NCBI RefSeq assembly: GCF_001580455.1
Contig: NZ_CP010951.1
Span: 4,179,001 to 4,243,000, forward strand
Origin: Ramlibacter tataouinensis
Lineage (GTDB): Bacteria > Pseudomonadota > Gammaproteobacteria > Burkholderiales > Burkholderiaceae_C
Direction of reading: 5' to 3'
DNA: 64,000 nt
Made by a program: the position numbers and the translations under genes. Positions 53,102 to 61,300 of this stretch are shown piece by piece (position 1 is the first letter of the stretch; each line of letters starts with the position of its first letter). The notes beneath the pieces are model-generated. The model searched no databases, was not told where the DNA came from, and saw nothing but the letters and a program-made list of their open reading frames with translations.

Positions 53102-54049
53102 ATGAGCAAACCGACGAGCGGCGGCTTCGAAAAAACCCCCGGCTGGCTGGACTGGTACGCCGGTCCCAGCAAGCCGCAGTTCCAGCTGCCGCCGGGCAGC
53201 GTGGACGCGCACTGCCATGTGTTCGGCCCGGGCGCTCAGTTTCCCTACGCGCCCGAGCGCAAGTACACGCCCTGCGATGCAAGCTGGGAGCAGCTCTTCG
53301 CACTGCGCAACCACCTGGGATTCGACAAGAACGTCATCGTGCAGGCCACCTGCCACGGTGCGGACAACCGCGCGCTGGTGGATGCCCTGCAGCACGCGAA
53401 CGGCAGGGCGCGCGGGGTGGCCACCGTCAAACGCAGCGTGAGCGACCAGGACCTGCAGGCCATGCATGCGGCCGGCGTGCGCGGCGTGCGCTTCAACTTC
53501 GTCAAGCGGCTGGTGGACTTCACGCCCAAGGACGAGTTGCTGGAGATCGCCGGGCGCATCGCCCCGTTGGGCTGGCACGTCGTCATCTACTTCGAGGCGG
53601 TCGACCTGCCGGAACTGTGGGACTTCTTCACCAGCCTGCCGACCACGGTGGTGGTCGACCACATGGGCAGGCCCGACGTGAAGAAGCCGGTGGACGGCCC
53701 CGAGTTCGAACTGTTCCTGAAGTTCATGCGCGAGCACGAGAACGTGTGGAGCAAGGTGAGCTGCCCCGAGCGCCTGTCGGTGTCCGGGCCGCCCGCGCTG
53801 GACGGCGAGCGCAAGGCCTACCGCGACGTGGTCCCGTTCGCCCGCAAGGTGGTCGAGACTTTCCCCGACCGCGTGCTGTGGGGCACCGACTGGCCGCACC
53901 CGAACCTCAAGGACCACATGCCGGACGACGGCCTGCTGGTGGACTTCATCCCGCACATCGCCACCACGCCCGAATTGCAGCGCAAACTGCTGGTCGACAA
54001 CCCGACGCGCCTGTACTGGCCCGAGTTGCTGAACGGGAATCTGAAATGA
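53102..54049 (+). CDS. pmdD: 2-pyrone-4,6-dicarboxylate lactonase (LigI type)
   Basis: 315 residues from ATG 53102. Amidohydrolase superfamily: VDAHCHVFGPG gives the first metal/substrate His pair, and WGTDWPHPN near the end the active-site Asp. Hydrolyses PDC to 4-oxalomesaconate. Overlaps pmdA by 4 bases (ATGA). Confidence 0.93.
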   Translation: MSKPTSGGFEKTPGWLDWYAGPSKPQFQLPPGSVDAHCHVFGPGAQFPYAPERKYTPCDASWEQLFALRNHLGFDKNVIVQATCHGADNRALVDALQHANGRARGVATVKRSVSDQDLQAMHAAGVRGVRFNFVKRLVDFTPKDELLEIAGRIAPLGWHVVIYFEAVDLPELWDFFTSLPTTVVVDHMGRPDVKKPVDGPEFELFLKFMREHENVWSKVSCPERLSVSGPPALDGERKAYRDVVPFARKVVETFPDRVLWGTDWPHPNLKDHMPDDGLLVDFIPHIATTPELQRKLLVDNPTRLYWPELLNGNLK

Positions 54050-54429
54050 GTCTGGACAAACCCTACAAGACCGTGCCCGGCACGACCATCTTCGACGCCG
54101 ACCAGAGCCGCATGGGCTACTGGCTCAACCAGTTCTGCATGTCGCTGATGAAGGCCGAGAACCGCGAGCGCTTCAAGAAGGACGAGCGCGCCTACCTCGA
54201 CGAGTGGGCCATGACCGAGGAGCAGAAGCAGGCCGTGCTGGCGCGCGACCTGAACCGCTGCATCCAGCTGGGCGGCAACATCTACTTCCTCGCCAAGATC
54301 GGCGCCACCGACGGCAAGAGCTTCCAGCAGATGGCCGGCTCGATGACCGGCATGAGCGAGGAGCAGTACCGCGACATGATGATCGGCGGCGGCCGCGATC
54401 CCAAGTGGGGCAGGGAAGGGAACAAGTAA
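54046..54429 (+). CDS. pmdA: protocatechuate 4,5-dioxygenase alpha subunit
   Basis: 127 residues, the small helical LigA-type subunit that closes over the active site of the beta subunit. QSRMGYWLNQFCMSLMKAENRERF and MTGMSEEQYRDMMIGGGRDPKWGR are family-specific. The frame is open far upstream, but that is a shadow; ATG 54046 overlaps the pmdD stop. Next gene begins right after its TAA. Confidence 0.94.
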   Translation: MSLDKPYKTVPGTTIFDADQSRMGYWLNQFCMSLMKAENRERFKKDERAYLDEWAMTEEQKQAVLARDLNRCIQLGGNIYFLAKIGATDGKSFQQMAGSMTGMSEEQYRDMMIGGGRDPKWGREGNK

Positions 54430-55284
54430 ATGGCCAAGATCACAGCATCGGTCTACACCTCGCACGTGCCGGCCATCGGCGCGGCCATGGACCTGGGCAA
54501 GACCCAGGAGCCGTACTGGCAGAAGGTCTTTGCCGGCTACGAGTACTCGCGCCAGTGGATGAAGGAGAACACGCCTGACGTCGTGTTCCTGGTCTACAAC
54601 GATCACGCCACCGCCTTCAGCCTGGAGATGATCCCCACGTTCGCGATCGGCACCGCCGCGGAGTTCAAGGTGGCCGACGAGGGCTGGGGCCCGCGCCCGG
54701 TGGCCGATGTGGAAGGGCATCCCGAACTGGCCTCGCACATCGCGCAGTCGGTGATCCAGCAGGACTTCGACCTCACCATCGTCAACAAGATGGACGTGGA
54801 CCACGGCCTCACGGTGCCGCTGTCGCTGATGTGCGGCGACGCGAAGAAGTGGCCCTTCAAAGTGATTCCCCTCGCCGTGAACGTCGTGCAGTACCCGGTG
54901 CCCAGCGGCATGCGCTGCTTCATGCTGGGCCAGGCCATCCGCAAGGCGGTGGAAAGCTTCGATGCGAATCTGAACGTGCAGATCTGGGGCACCGGCGGCA
55001 TGAGCCACCAGTTGCAGGGCCCGCGCGCCGGCCTGATCAACAAGGAGTGGGACAACCGCTTCCTCGACCGCCTGATCTCGAACCCGAAGGACCTGGCCTG
55101 CGTGCCGCACATCGAATACGTACGCGAAGCCGGCAGCGAAGGCATCGAATTGGTGATGTGGCTGATCGCCCGCGGGGCGATGGCCGACGTGGCTGACGGG
55201 CCCAAGCCCACCGTGAAGCATCGCTTCTATCACGTGCCCGCGTCGAACACCGCGGTCGGCCACCTGATCCTGGAGAACAACTGA
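54430..55284 (+). CDS. pmdB: protocatechuate 4,5-dioxygenase beta subunit
   Basis: 284 residues, catalytic subunit of the extradiol (type II, LigB) enzyme that opens protocatechuate between C4 and C5. Fe(II) ligands as in LigB are visible: H12 in YTSHVPAIG, H59 in YNDHATAF and E240 in SEGIELVMW, with the base H193 in GGMSHQLQ. All key residues are present, so an active enzyme is expected. Confidence 0.95.
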   Translation: MAKITASVYTSHVPAIGAAMDLGKTQEPYWQKVFAGYEYSRQWMKENTPDVVFLVYNDHATAFSLEMIPTFAIGTAAEFKVADEGWGPRPVADVEGHPELASHIAQSVIQQDFDLTIVNKMDVDHGLTVPLSLMCGDAKKWPFKVIPLAVNVVQYPVPSGMRCFMLGQAIRKAVESFDANLNVQIWGTGGMSHQLQGPRAGLINKEWDNRFLDRLISNPKDLACVPHIEYVREAGSEGIELVMWLIARGAMADVADGPKPTVKHRFYHVPASNTAVGHLILENN

Positions 55285-55285
55285 T

Positions 55286-56242
55286 ATGGGCAAGCCCCTC
55301 AACATTGCCCTCGCAGGCGCGGGCGCCTTCGGCCAGAAGCACCTCGACGCGCTCAAGCTGATCGACGGCGTGCAGGTCATCTCGGTGATCGGCCGCGAGC
55401 TGGACAAGACCCGGGAAGTGGCGGCCAAGTACGGCATCGGCCACGTGGCCACCGGCCTGGACGAAAGCCTGGCGCGCAGCGACGTCGACGCCGTGATCCT
55501 GTGCACCCCGACCCAGATGCACGCCGCGCAGGCGTTGGCCTGCCTGAAGGCCGGCAAGCATGTGCAGGTGGAGATCCCGCTGTGCGACAAGCTGTCCGAT
55601 GGCCAGGCCGTGGTCGCGCTGCAGCAGAAGACCGGCCTGGTCGCCATGTGCGGCCACACGCGGCGCTTCAACCCCAGCCACCAGTACGTGCACAAGAAGA
55701 TCGCCGCCGGCGAGTTCAACATCCAGCAGATGGATGTGCAGACCTATTTCTTCCGCCGCACCAACATGAACGCGCTGGGCCAGCCGCGCAGCTGGACCGA
55801 CCACCTGCTGTGGCACCACGCCGCGCACACGGTGGACCTGTTCCAGTACCAGACCGGCAGCAGGGTCGTCAAAGCCAACGCCGTCCAGGGCCCGATCCAC
55901 CCGGCGCTGGGCATCGCCATGGACATGAGCATCCAGCTCCAGGCGGAGAACGGCGCCATCTGCACGCTGTCGCTGTCCTTCAACAACGACGGACCGCTGG
56001 GCACCTTCTTCCGCTACATCGGCGACAGCGCGACCTACATCGCCCGCTACGATGACCTGGTCAACGGCAAGGACGAGAAGATCGACGTGTCGAAAGTGGA
56101 CGTGTCGATGAACGGCATCGAACTGCAGGACCGCGAGTTCGTCGCCGCCATCCGCGAGGGCCGCGAGCCCAATGCCAGCGTGCGGCAGGTGCTGCCTTGC
56201 TATGAGGTGCTGGATCGCCTGGAGAAGCAACTCCAGGGTTGA
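55286..56242 (+). CDS. pmdC: 4-carboxy-2-hydroxymuconate-6-semialdehyde dehydrogenase (LigC type)
   Basis: 318 residues, Gfo/Idh/MocA fold. Rossmann motif ALAGAGAFGQKH, then the VEIPLCDKL region, in which the usual EKP motif reads EIP, and HTRRFNPSHQYVH, LLWHHAAHTVDLF in the catalytic domain. Oxidises the hemiacetal of the ring-cleavage product to PDC with NADP. Last gene of the operon. The following 115 bp hold only a weak GTCCG-GAT-CGGAC hairpin at about 56318. Confidence 0.94.
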   Translation: MGKPLNIALAGAGAFGQKHLDALKLIDGVQVISVIGRELDKTREVAAKYGIGHVATGLDESLARSDVDAVILCTPTQMHAAQALACLKAGKHVQVEIPLCDKLSDGQAVVALQQKTGLVAMCGHTRRFNPSHQYVHKKIAAGEFNIQQMDVQTYFFRRTNMNALGQPRSWTDHLLWHHAAHTVDLFQYQTGSRVVKANAVQGPIHPALGIAMDMSIQLQAENGAICTLSLSFNNDGPLGTFFRYIGDSATYIARYDDLVNGKDEKIDVSKVDVSMNGIELQDREFVAAIREGREPNASVRQVLPCYEVLDRLEKQLQG

Positions 56243-56357
56243 CGCGGGGTCAGTATCCGGGCGCGCCGGCCCCGTCGCGTGATGTACGAAGAGGCAGACG
56301 CGTCTCGGTGTAGTGGATGGTCCGGATCGGACTCAGACGGAGCTGTGGCTTTGCTAG

Positions 56358-56837
56358 TTAGACCGACAGCTGGAGAGGACCGAGAACCTGGATGTTGTTC
56401 TGGATGAAGATCGCGGTTCCAGCACCAAAACTGATGGTGTTAATCGATGCGGTCCAATTGTTGTTCGCACAGCCTGCCTGCTCCGACGTCGGCTGGGCCG
56501 GGGGGGTCGTGGTCAGGGTCCACGTCAGGTTTCCGTTCTTGGTCGGCGATATGGTCACGCTACCGGATACGTTGACCGGGACCGCCGGATTCTGCCCCGG
56601 TGCATCGTTACCGCCGGGGCTCGTGCAAATGGTGGTCGCTGTGGCGTTCGGAAAGGCCACGATGACTGTGACGTCGCCATTCCCAAGGCCTGAGATGGAC
56701 CCAGTGCAGGTGACTGTTAGTGCGCTGGCTGTGCAAACCGCATTCCTTTTGACGTGGACGTTTTGTGCGAACGCGGTCACCGAGACGAAAGCGAGGAACG
56801 CCGCCATGAGAAGTCGAAAGAATCTCTGGATGGGCAT
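56358..56837 (-). CDS. small secreted protein of unknown function
   Basis: 159 residues. ATG 56837 follows AAAGGTG; the frame runs on upstream without meaning. Signal peptide MPIQRFFRLLMAAFLAFVSVTAFA, then QNVHVKR. The mature part is Ser/Thr/Asn/Gly-rich with predicted beta strands and four Cys (VCTASALTVTCTG, TICTSPGG, AGCANNNW), which suggests an Ig-like, disulfide-bonded surface protein. Base composition is lower in GC than the surroundings. The 281 bp upstream (56838-57118) show no gene. Confidence 0.6.
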   Translation of the reverse strand: MPIQRFFRLLMAAFLAFVSVTAFAQNVHVKRNAVCTASALTVTCTGSISGLGNGDVTVIVAFPNATATTICTSPGGNDAPGQNPAVPVNVSGSVTISPTKNGNLTWTLTTTPPAQPTSEQAGCANNNWTASINTISFGAGTAIFIQNNIQVLGPLQLSV

Positions 56838-57118
56838 GGTTGGCACCTTTTTCTTCCAAATCCCGGACCCGCCGGGCCGGTCTCCCGGGCCTTTTCCACG
56901 GGTAGCGCCGGGAGCGTAGAACCCTATGTGCGGCAACTCATAGGACCAAGGTCCAATTGACAAGCCCTTGCTCAGGCGGCGCCTATCCGTCGAGCACACG
57001 CCATGTAGCGGTTGTTGCGAGCCGATGGATTCGGTCGCAGGTGAAGCTGCTGTAGGGCATGAGGCTGGTGCATGACGCACCGGGCGGCCTGTCCATCCCT
57101 GCCAGCGGCATTGCGTTT

Positions 57119-58489
57119 TCATGCCGTTCGCAGAGGCGCGTTGTTTGCGTCCGGCCGATGCGCCAAACCCGCGCGTGCCCTCGTTTCGCCGCGCTTCAAC
57201 TCCTGCGCCCACTTGCGCAGGTACACCGGCCCCATCAGCTGGTAGTGGTGGCGCGGCGTGTCGACGAAGCGGCGTGCCGTGTCGCGTTCGTCCGCGTCCA
57301 TGCTCGCCTCGATCACCTCCGCCGGCGGCAAGGCATAGCGGCCGGCCAGGTGCGCAGCCACCAGCTTGGCCTGGCATTCCATCAGCGGCAGGAAGCCCCA
57401 TTGCGCCTGGGCCTGGTAGCCGCCGATGACCGACAGCGTAGGAAACCTCGGGTGGAAGGTGCGCATGTACAGCCGCATGCGGTTGTCAGCCACCTGGAGC
57501 AGCTGCGGATCCAGGAAGGGGAAGGTCATGCGGTATCCCGTGGCGTGGATCACCGCATCCACCTCCGCCCGGGCGCCATCGGCGAAGGTGACTGAGTTTC
57601 CCTCGTAAGCCGTGGGCTCGCGCACGACGCGGATGCGGCCATCGCCGATCCGGTTGACGAGGTTCTCGGCAATCGTCGGGAAGATGGACGCGAGCCCGCG
57701 CCGGGGCTTGGGCAGGCCGTGGCGGTCCGGGCGGCCGGCCAGCAGGCGATACAGGCCGGAGAAGATCAGGTCGTCGAGCCGGTGCGGCAGGAGTCCCGCC
57801 ATGCGCGGATCGAGCCAGCGGTCGATGCGCACGCCGCGGATGTAGTGCGGGAAGATCCAGGTGCCGCTGCGCATCGCCAGCAGCACCTGCCGGGCCGAGT
57901 GGCTCAGGTCCACCGCGATCTGCGAACCGCTGTTGCCGTAGCCGACCACCAGCACGCGCAGGCCTGCGAAGGGCTCCCGGTGGCGGTATTCGCCCGAATG
58001 CATCATGCGGCCGGTGAAGCTGCCCGCCACGGCCGGCAGGTTGGGCTCGTTGTGGTGGCCGTTGGCGACCACGACGGCGCGGTAGAGGGTGCTCGAGCCG
58101 CCGTCCAGCGTGACGCGCCAGCCTTCGGCCTCCGGTTCGACGCGCAGCACGCGGCGATGGAAGCGGATCGCGGCACGCAGGCCGTAGTGGTCGATCGCGG
58201 CATCGAGGTAGTCGAGCACCTGCTGGCGCGATGGAAAGTCGGGGTAGTGCTTCGGCATCGGGTAGTCGCTGAAGTCGTACGTGCCGCGGGGGCTGTTCAT
58301 GTGCAGCGAGGCCCAGGCGCAGGTGCGCCCCGGCGCTTCCTGGTATTGCCAGATGCCGCCCGGGCCGGCGCGTTCGTCGAAAGTGTCGAAGGGCACGCCG
58401 GCACGGTCGAGCTCCTTCATGGCGCACAGGCCGGACACGCCGGCGCCGATGACGCATACCTTGTGTGGGGCGGGATGGACTGGCTTCAT
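57119..58489 (-). CDS. flavin-containing monooxygenase
   Basis: 456 residues from ATG 58489, preceded by AGGAGGTGCCC. FAD motif VIGAGVSGLCAMKEL, the FMO fingerprint FTGRMMHSGEYRH, NADPH motif VVGYGNSGSQIAVDL and the ATGYRMTFPFL end motif are all present, so it is a class B monooxygenase (FMO branch rather than Baeyer-Villiger, judged by the fingerprint). Substrate unknown. Same strand as the STAND ATPase gene, 98 bp downstream of it. Confidence 0.88.
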   Translation of the reverse strand: MKPVHPAPHKVCVIGAGVSGLCAMKELDRAGVPFDTFDERAGPGGIWQYQEAPGRTCAWASLHMNSPRGTYDFSDYPMPKHYPDFPSRQQVLDYLDAAIDHYGLRAAIRFHRRVLRVEPEAEGWRVTLDGGSSTLYRAVVVANGHHNEPNLPAVAGSFTGRMMHSGEYRHREPFAGLRVLVVGYGNSGSQIAVDLSHSARQVLLAMRSGTWIFPHYIRGVRIDRWLDPRMAGLLPHRLDDLIFSGLYRLLAGRPDRHGLPKPRRGLASIFPTIAENLVNRIGDGRIRVVREPTAYEGNSVTFADGARAEVDAVIHATGYRMTFPFLDPQLLQVADNRMRLYMRTFHPRFPTLSVIGGYQAQAQWGFLPLMECQAKLVAAHLAGRYALPPAEVIEASMDADERDTARRFVDTPRHHYQLMGPVYLRKWAQELKRGETRARAGLAHRPDANNAPLRTA

Positions 58490-58572
58490 GGGCACCTCCT
58501 GGGAAGTGCCGCCAGCATCCGGCGGCCGGCAGCCGAATTGACAGCCGAACATGCTGTCGAAAATGGATTCGC

Positions 58573-58590
58573 GCCTGTTAACAGGCCCTA
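58573..58590 (-). repeat. stop-codon hairpin, copy C
   Basis: Perfect 14-base palindrome GCCTGTTAACAGGC directly after the CCTAG that contains the TAG stop of the STAND gene (minus strand TAG then GGCCTGTTAACAGGC). Same core as copies A and B. Confidence 0.65.
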
Positions 58591-60639
58591 GTGCTGCGCC
58601 TGGCCCCAGAGCACCTCGACCACGCGCTCGACGCCGACCGCCAGCTGGTAGCGATAGGTGCCGAAGGGCAGCCCCAGCCGCTCTGCCGCGAGTTCCTGCG
58701 AGCCCGCGGGGCGGAAATAGGTGAGCTCGAGCGCGCGCCAGAACTTCTCGTTGCGCGGAATGCTTCGCAAGCCCTGGGCGGCCTCCAGCAGGGCGCTGCG
58801 CAGGGTGGCCACGCTATCTCCGGGCTGCGCGGCCGAGCGTGTCACCAAGGGCGTGGCGAGGAGCGGATTGCTGGCCAGCGCGGCAGGTTGGGCATAGGCG
58901 CGCAGTGCATCCCGCACGCTCTGCTCGAACTCGGCCCTGGACAGGCGCGGCGGTGCGGCCCGGCCGGCCGCCTCTTCGCCGATCTCCCGGTCGGCCATGA
59001 CTTCAAGCCATTCCGCCAGCGGTTCGCTGCGCCAGTCGTGCGCATAGCAGCCCAGCGGCAGGCCGTCGAACTCGAGCCGGCAACCCGCCAGCTCCGCGAA
59101 GCCGATGTGCGTCATCATCGGTGCCCAGTGCTGGGGGTGTTCGACGCAGATGATGAAGCTGCCGAGCCGGGGGTTGGTCAACCACTGGTAGAACTGCGAC
59201 ATCTGCAGCGCGTTCATGGCGGCAGAGCGCTTGCGCTGGCCGCCGGCTGCCAGGTTCCAGCGCGCCAGCAACTGGCAGTCCCCCGGGCGCATGGTGCCCG
59301 CCCGCTCCAACGCATCCCACACCGCACTGAACACCGGCTCCGAGGCGCGCTCCTTGTCACCGAGCAATGCCAGGTCGATCACCAGGGTGGCACCGGCCAG
59401 TTCACCGGGCGCCGGCCGGATCGCCCAGGTCTGCACGGCGGGGTGCGAGAACCAGCGTTCCACCGGCAGGAGTTGCGCGGCCGGCAACTCGCTGTGCGCG
59501 AGCGCCCGCAGGGCGGGCAGGTCATCCGCACCGGCTCGCTCGAACATCATGCTGCCCAGGCTTCCGTAGTCGACAAAGGGCTGCATCACGGGCGAGCGAC
59601 GGTGCAGGTAAAGGATGTCGAAGGTGTGTGCCGCCGCCTGGCCTTCATTCGCCTGGGCGCGCGCAATCAGGTAACGCCGCACTGCGACGTGGGTTTCGCG
59701 GTGTCGCGCCCGGTCACGCCAGTACAACTCGTCGTCGATGGCGTCGCGCACCAGGTCATGGGGAAACAGGCCGGCCGCCGAGGTCTCGATGAAGGAGAGG
59801 CCGGCCAGCCATTCAAACAGCGCGTGGGAATGGGCGCGGTCCACGGTTTCCGCCAGCAGGGATTCGGTCGTGACCCGGGCGTGGGCGCAGACCTCGAGCG
59901 CGCGCCGGTGCATGTCGCTCTCGGCCTGTGCCGTGAAGCGCCCGGCGAGTTGCCGCACGAGGTCCGGCCCGAGGGCGTCCGGCACCTGCCCGGTGGCGAG
60001 CACCACGTCCGACAGCAGCGTCATGGCGAGCGGGTGGCCGCGACTGAGTTGCACGATCTGCGCATGGTGCTGTTCGGGAACGCCGCGTGCGCCCAGGTGC
60101 CGCTCGCAGTGCGCGGGCTCCAGGTTGCCCAGGCCGATCACGCGCGCGCCTTCGTGCCACAAGGGATCGGTCTGCCAGTCCGGATCGAGGGCACGGCTGG
60201 CCAGCACCACGCGCGTGGAGTCCGGCAGCTCGGGCAGCAGCGTGCGCCGTAGCCAGCCTTCGAGGTGGGACAGGTGTTCGCAGGTGTCCAGCACGAGCAG
60301 GCGCCGCTCGCCCTGCGCCCAGCGTTCGAGCACGCGTCCCAGGGTGCAGTCGCCGGGGTCGAGTTCGAGCGCTGTGCCGAGGGCGCGCAGGAAGCCGTGC
60401 GGCGTGGGTTCGATGTCGCGCGCGTCCAGTCGCAGCGAGGCGACGCCGCGTGCCTTGGCGAGGCGCCGGACCTGCTCCAGCAGGCTGGTCTTGCCGATGC
60501 CGCCGGCGCCGTGGATGACGAACACCGACACGCGCGGCGGGTCATCGGCCAGCGCGGATTCGATCAGCGCGAGCTCGCGCTGGCGCCCGACGAAGCATTG
60601 CGCCGCGCGGGCCTGGAGCCGGTCCAGCAGACGGTCCAT
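58588..60639 (-). CDS. STAND-type (NB-ARC-like) ATPase, probable signalling/regulatory protein
   Basis: 683 residues from ATG 60639; a GTG two codons earlier is possible. CFVGRQRELALIESAL leads into Walker A HGAGGIGKTSLL (about 43-54), Walker B RRLLVLDTCEHL near 113-124, VVLASRAL and the GLPL-like RGHPLAMTLL: a STAND NTPase. The central part has no recognised domain. The last 50 residues (FWRALELTYFRP...ELAAERLGLPFGTYRYQLAVGVERV) look like a sigma-region-4/HTH segment. Likely an ATP-driven switch acting on transcription. Divergent from the DUF1428 gene. Confidence 0.75.
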   Translation of the reverse strand: MDRLLDRLQARAAQCFVGRQRELALIESALADDPPRVSVFVIHGAGGIGKTSLLEQVRRLAKARGVASLRLDARDIEPTPHGFLRALGTALELDPGDCTLGRVLERWAQGERRLLVLDTCEHLSHLEGWLRRTLLPELPDSTRVVLASRALDPDWQTDPLWHEGARVIGLGNLEPAHCERHLGARGVPEQHHAQIVQLSRGHPLAMTLLSDVVLATGQVPDALGPDLVRQLAGRFTAQAESDMHRRALEVCAHARVTTESLLAETVDRAHSHALFEWLAGLSFIETSAAGLFPHDLVRDAIDDELYWRDRARHRETHVAVRRYLIARAQANEGQAAAHTFDILYLHRRSPVMQPFVDYGSLGSMMFERAGADDLPALRALAHSELPAAQLLPVERWFSHPAVQTWAIRPAPGELAGATLVIDLALLGDKERASEPVFSAVWDALERAGTMRPGDCQLLARWNLAAGGQRKRSAAMNALQMSQFYQWLTNPRLGSFIICVEHPQHWAPMMTHIGFAELAGCRLEFDGLPLGCYAHDWRSEPLAEWLEVMADREIGEEAAGRAAPPRLSRAEFEQSVRDALRAYAQPAALASNPLLATPLVTRSAAQPGDSVATLRSALLEAAQGLRSIPRNEKFWRALELTYFRPAGSQELAAERLGLPFGTYRYQLAVGVERVVEVLWGQAQH

Positions 60640-60733
60640 GACCACTGATCATAGGAAGAGCCCCGGGCGCGGGCAATGGCGCAGCCGGATGAGTTGCATC
60701 CCCCCGACCGGGTGCCCGCGCGAGTGGACGCGC

Positions 60734-60763
60734 TTGACACTGGCCGGAGGGCGTTGATATGAA
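60734..60763 (+). promoter_or_regulatory. sigma70-type promoter for the DUF1428 gene
   Basis: Consensus TTGACA (60734-60739) and TATGAA (60758-60763) with an 18-base spacer, 67 bp before the ATG at 60831. Confidence 0.6.
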
Positions 60764-60830
60764 AGGGTCCTGCGTGGACCCGCAGCGCAAGCGCTCCGGA
60801 TCCGTCACTCTTGAACCAGGGAGTTTGAAG

Positions 60831-61184
60831 ATGGCCTATGTCGATGGTTTCGTGGTTCCGGTCCCCAAGGCCCGGCTCGAGGACTACAAGGAGATGGCAC
60901 GCTTTGCGGCCGGGATCTGGAAGGAGTACGGCGCGCGCCAGTCCGTGGAATGCGTCGCGGACGACGTGACCGTCGGCGAACTCACGTCCTTCCCGCGCTC
61001 GGTGCAGCTCAAGGACGACGAGGTGGTGGTGTTCTCCTGGATCGTCTACGACTCGCGCGAGCAGCGCGATGCGGTCAATGCCAAGGTGATGGCCGACCCG
61101 CGCTTCAAGCAATGGGAGAACAACATGCCCTTCGACGGCAAGCGCATGTTCTGGGGCGGCTTCGTGCCGTTCATCGGGCTTTAG
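60831..61184 (+). CDS. DUF1428 family protein
   Basis: 117 residues. MAYVDGFVVPVPKARLEDYK and the C-terminal DGKRMFWGGFVPFI are the DUF1428 fingerprint, a small dimeric alpha+beta-barrel protein related in fold to EthD/ABM monooxygenases; biochemical role unknown. CAGGGAG precedes ATG 60831. Own promoter and terminator, so a single-gene unit. Confidence 0.9.
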   Translation: MAYVDGFVVPVPKARLEDYKEMARFAAGIWKEYGARQSVECVADDVTVGELTSFPRSVQLKDDEVVVFSWIVYDSREQRDAVNAKVMADPRFKQWENNMPFDGKRMFWGGFVPFIGL

Positions 61185-61204
61185 TCCGCCGAATGCGCTG
61201 ATGG

Positions 61205-61228
61205 CTCATCCGGCATGGGCCGGATGAG
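61205..61228 (+). terminator. hairpin after the DUF1428 gene
   Basis: 10-bp perfect stem CTCATCCGGC/GCCGGATGAG with loop ATGG, 20 bp after the stop. No strong T tract, so termination is probable but not certain. Confidence 0.5.
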
Positions 61229-61300
61229 TTGAACACAGCTGTTCGCAATTGAAGCGCGGCTGAAGCTGACGCGCTGGCATTCCTGTGCTAGCTTGACTTC

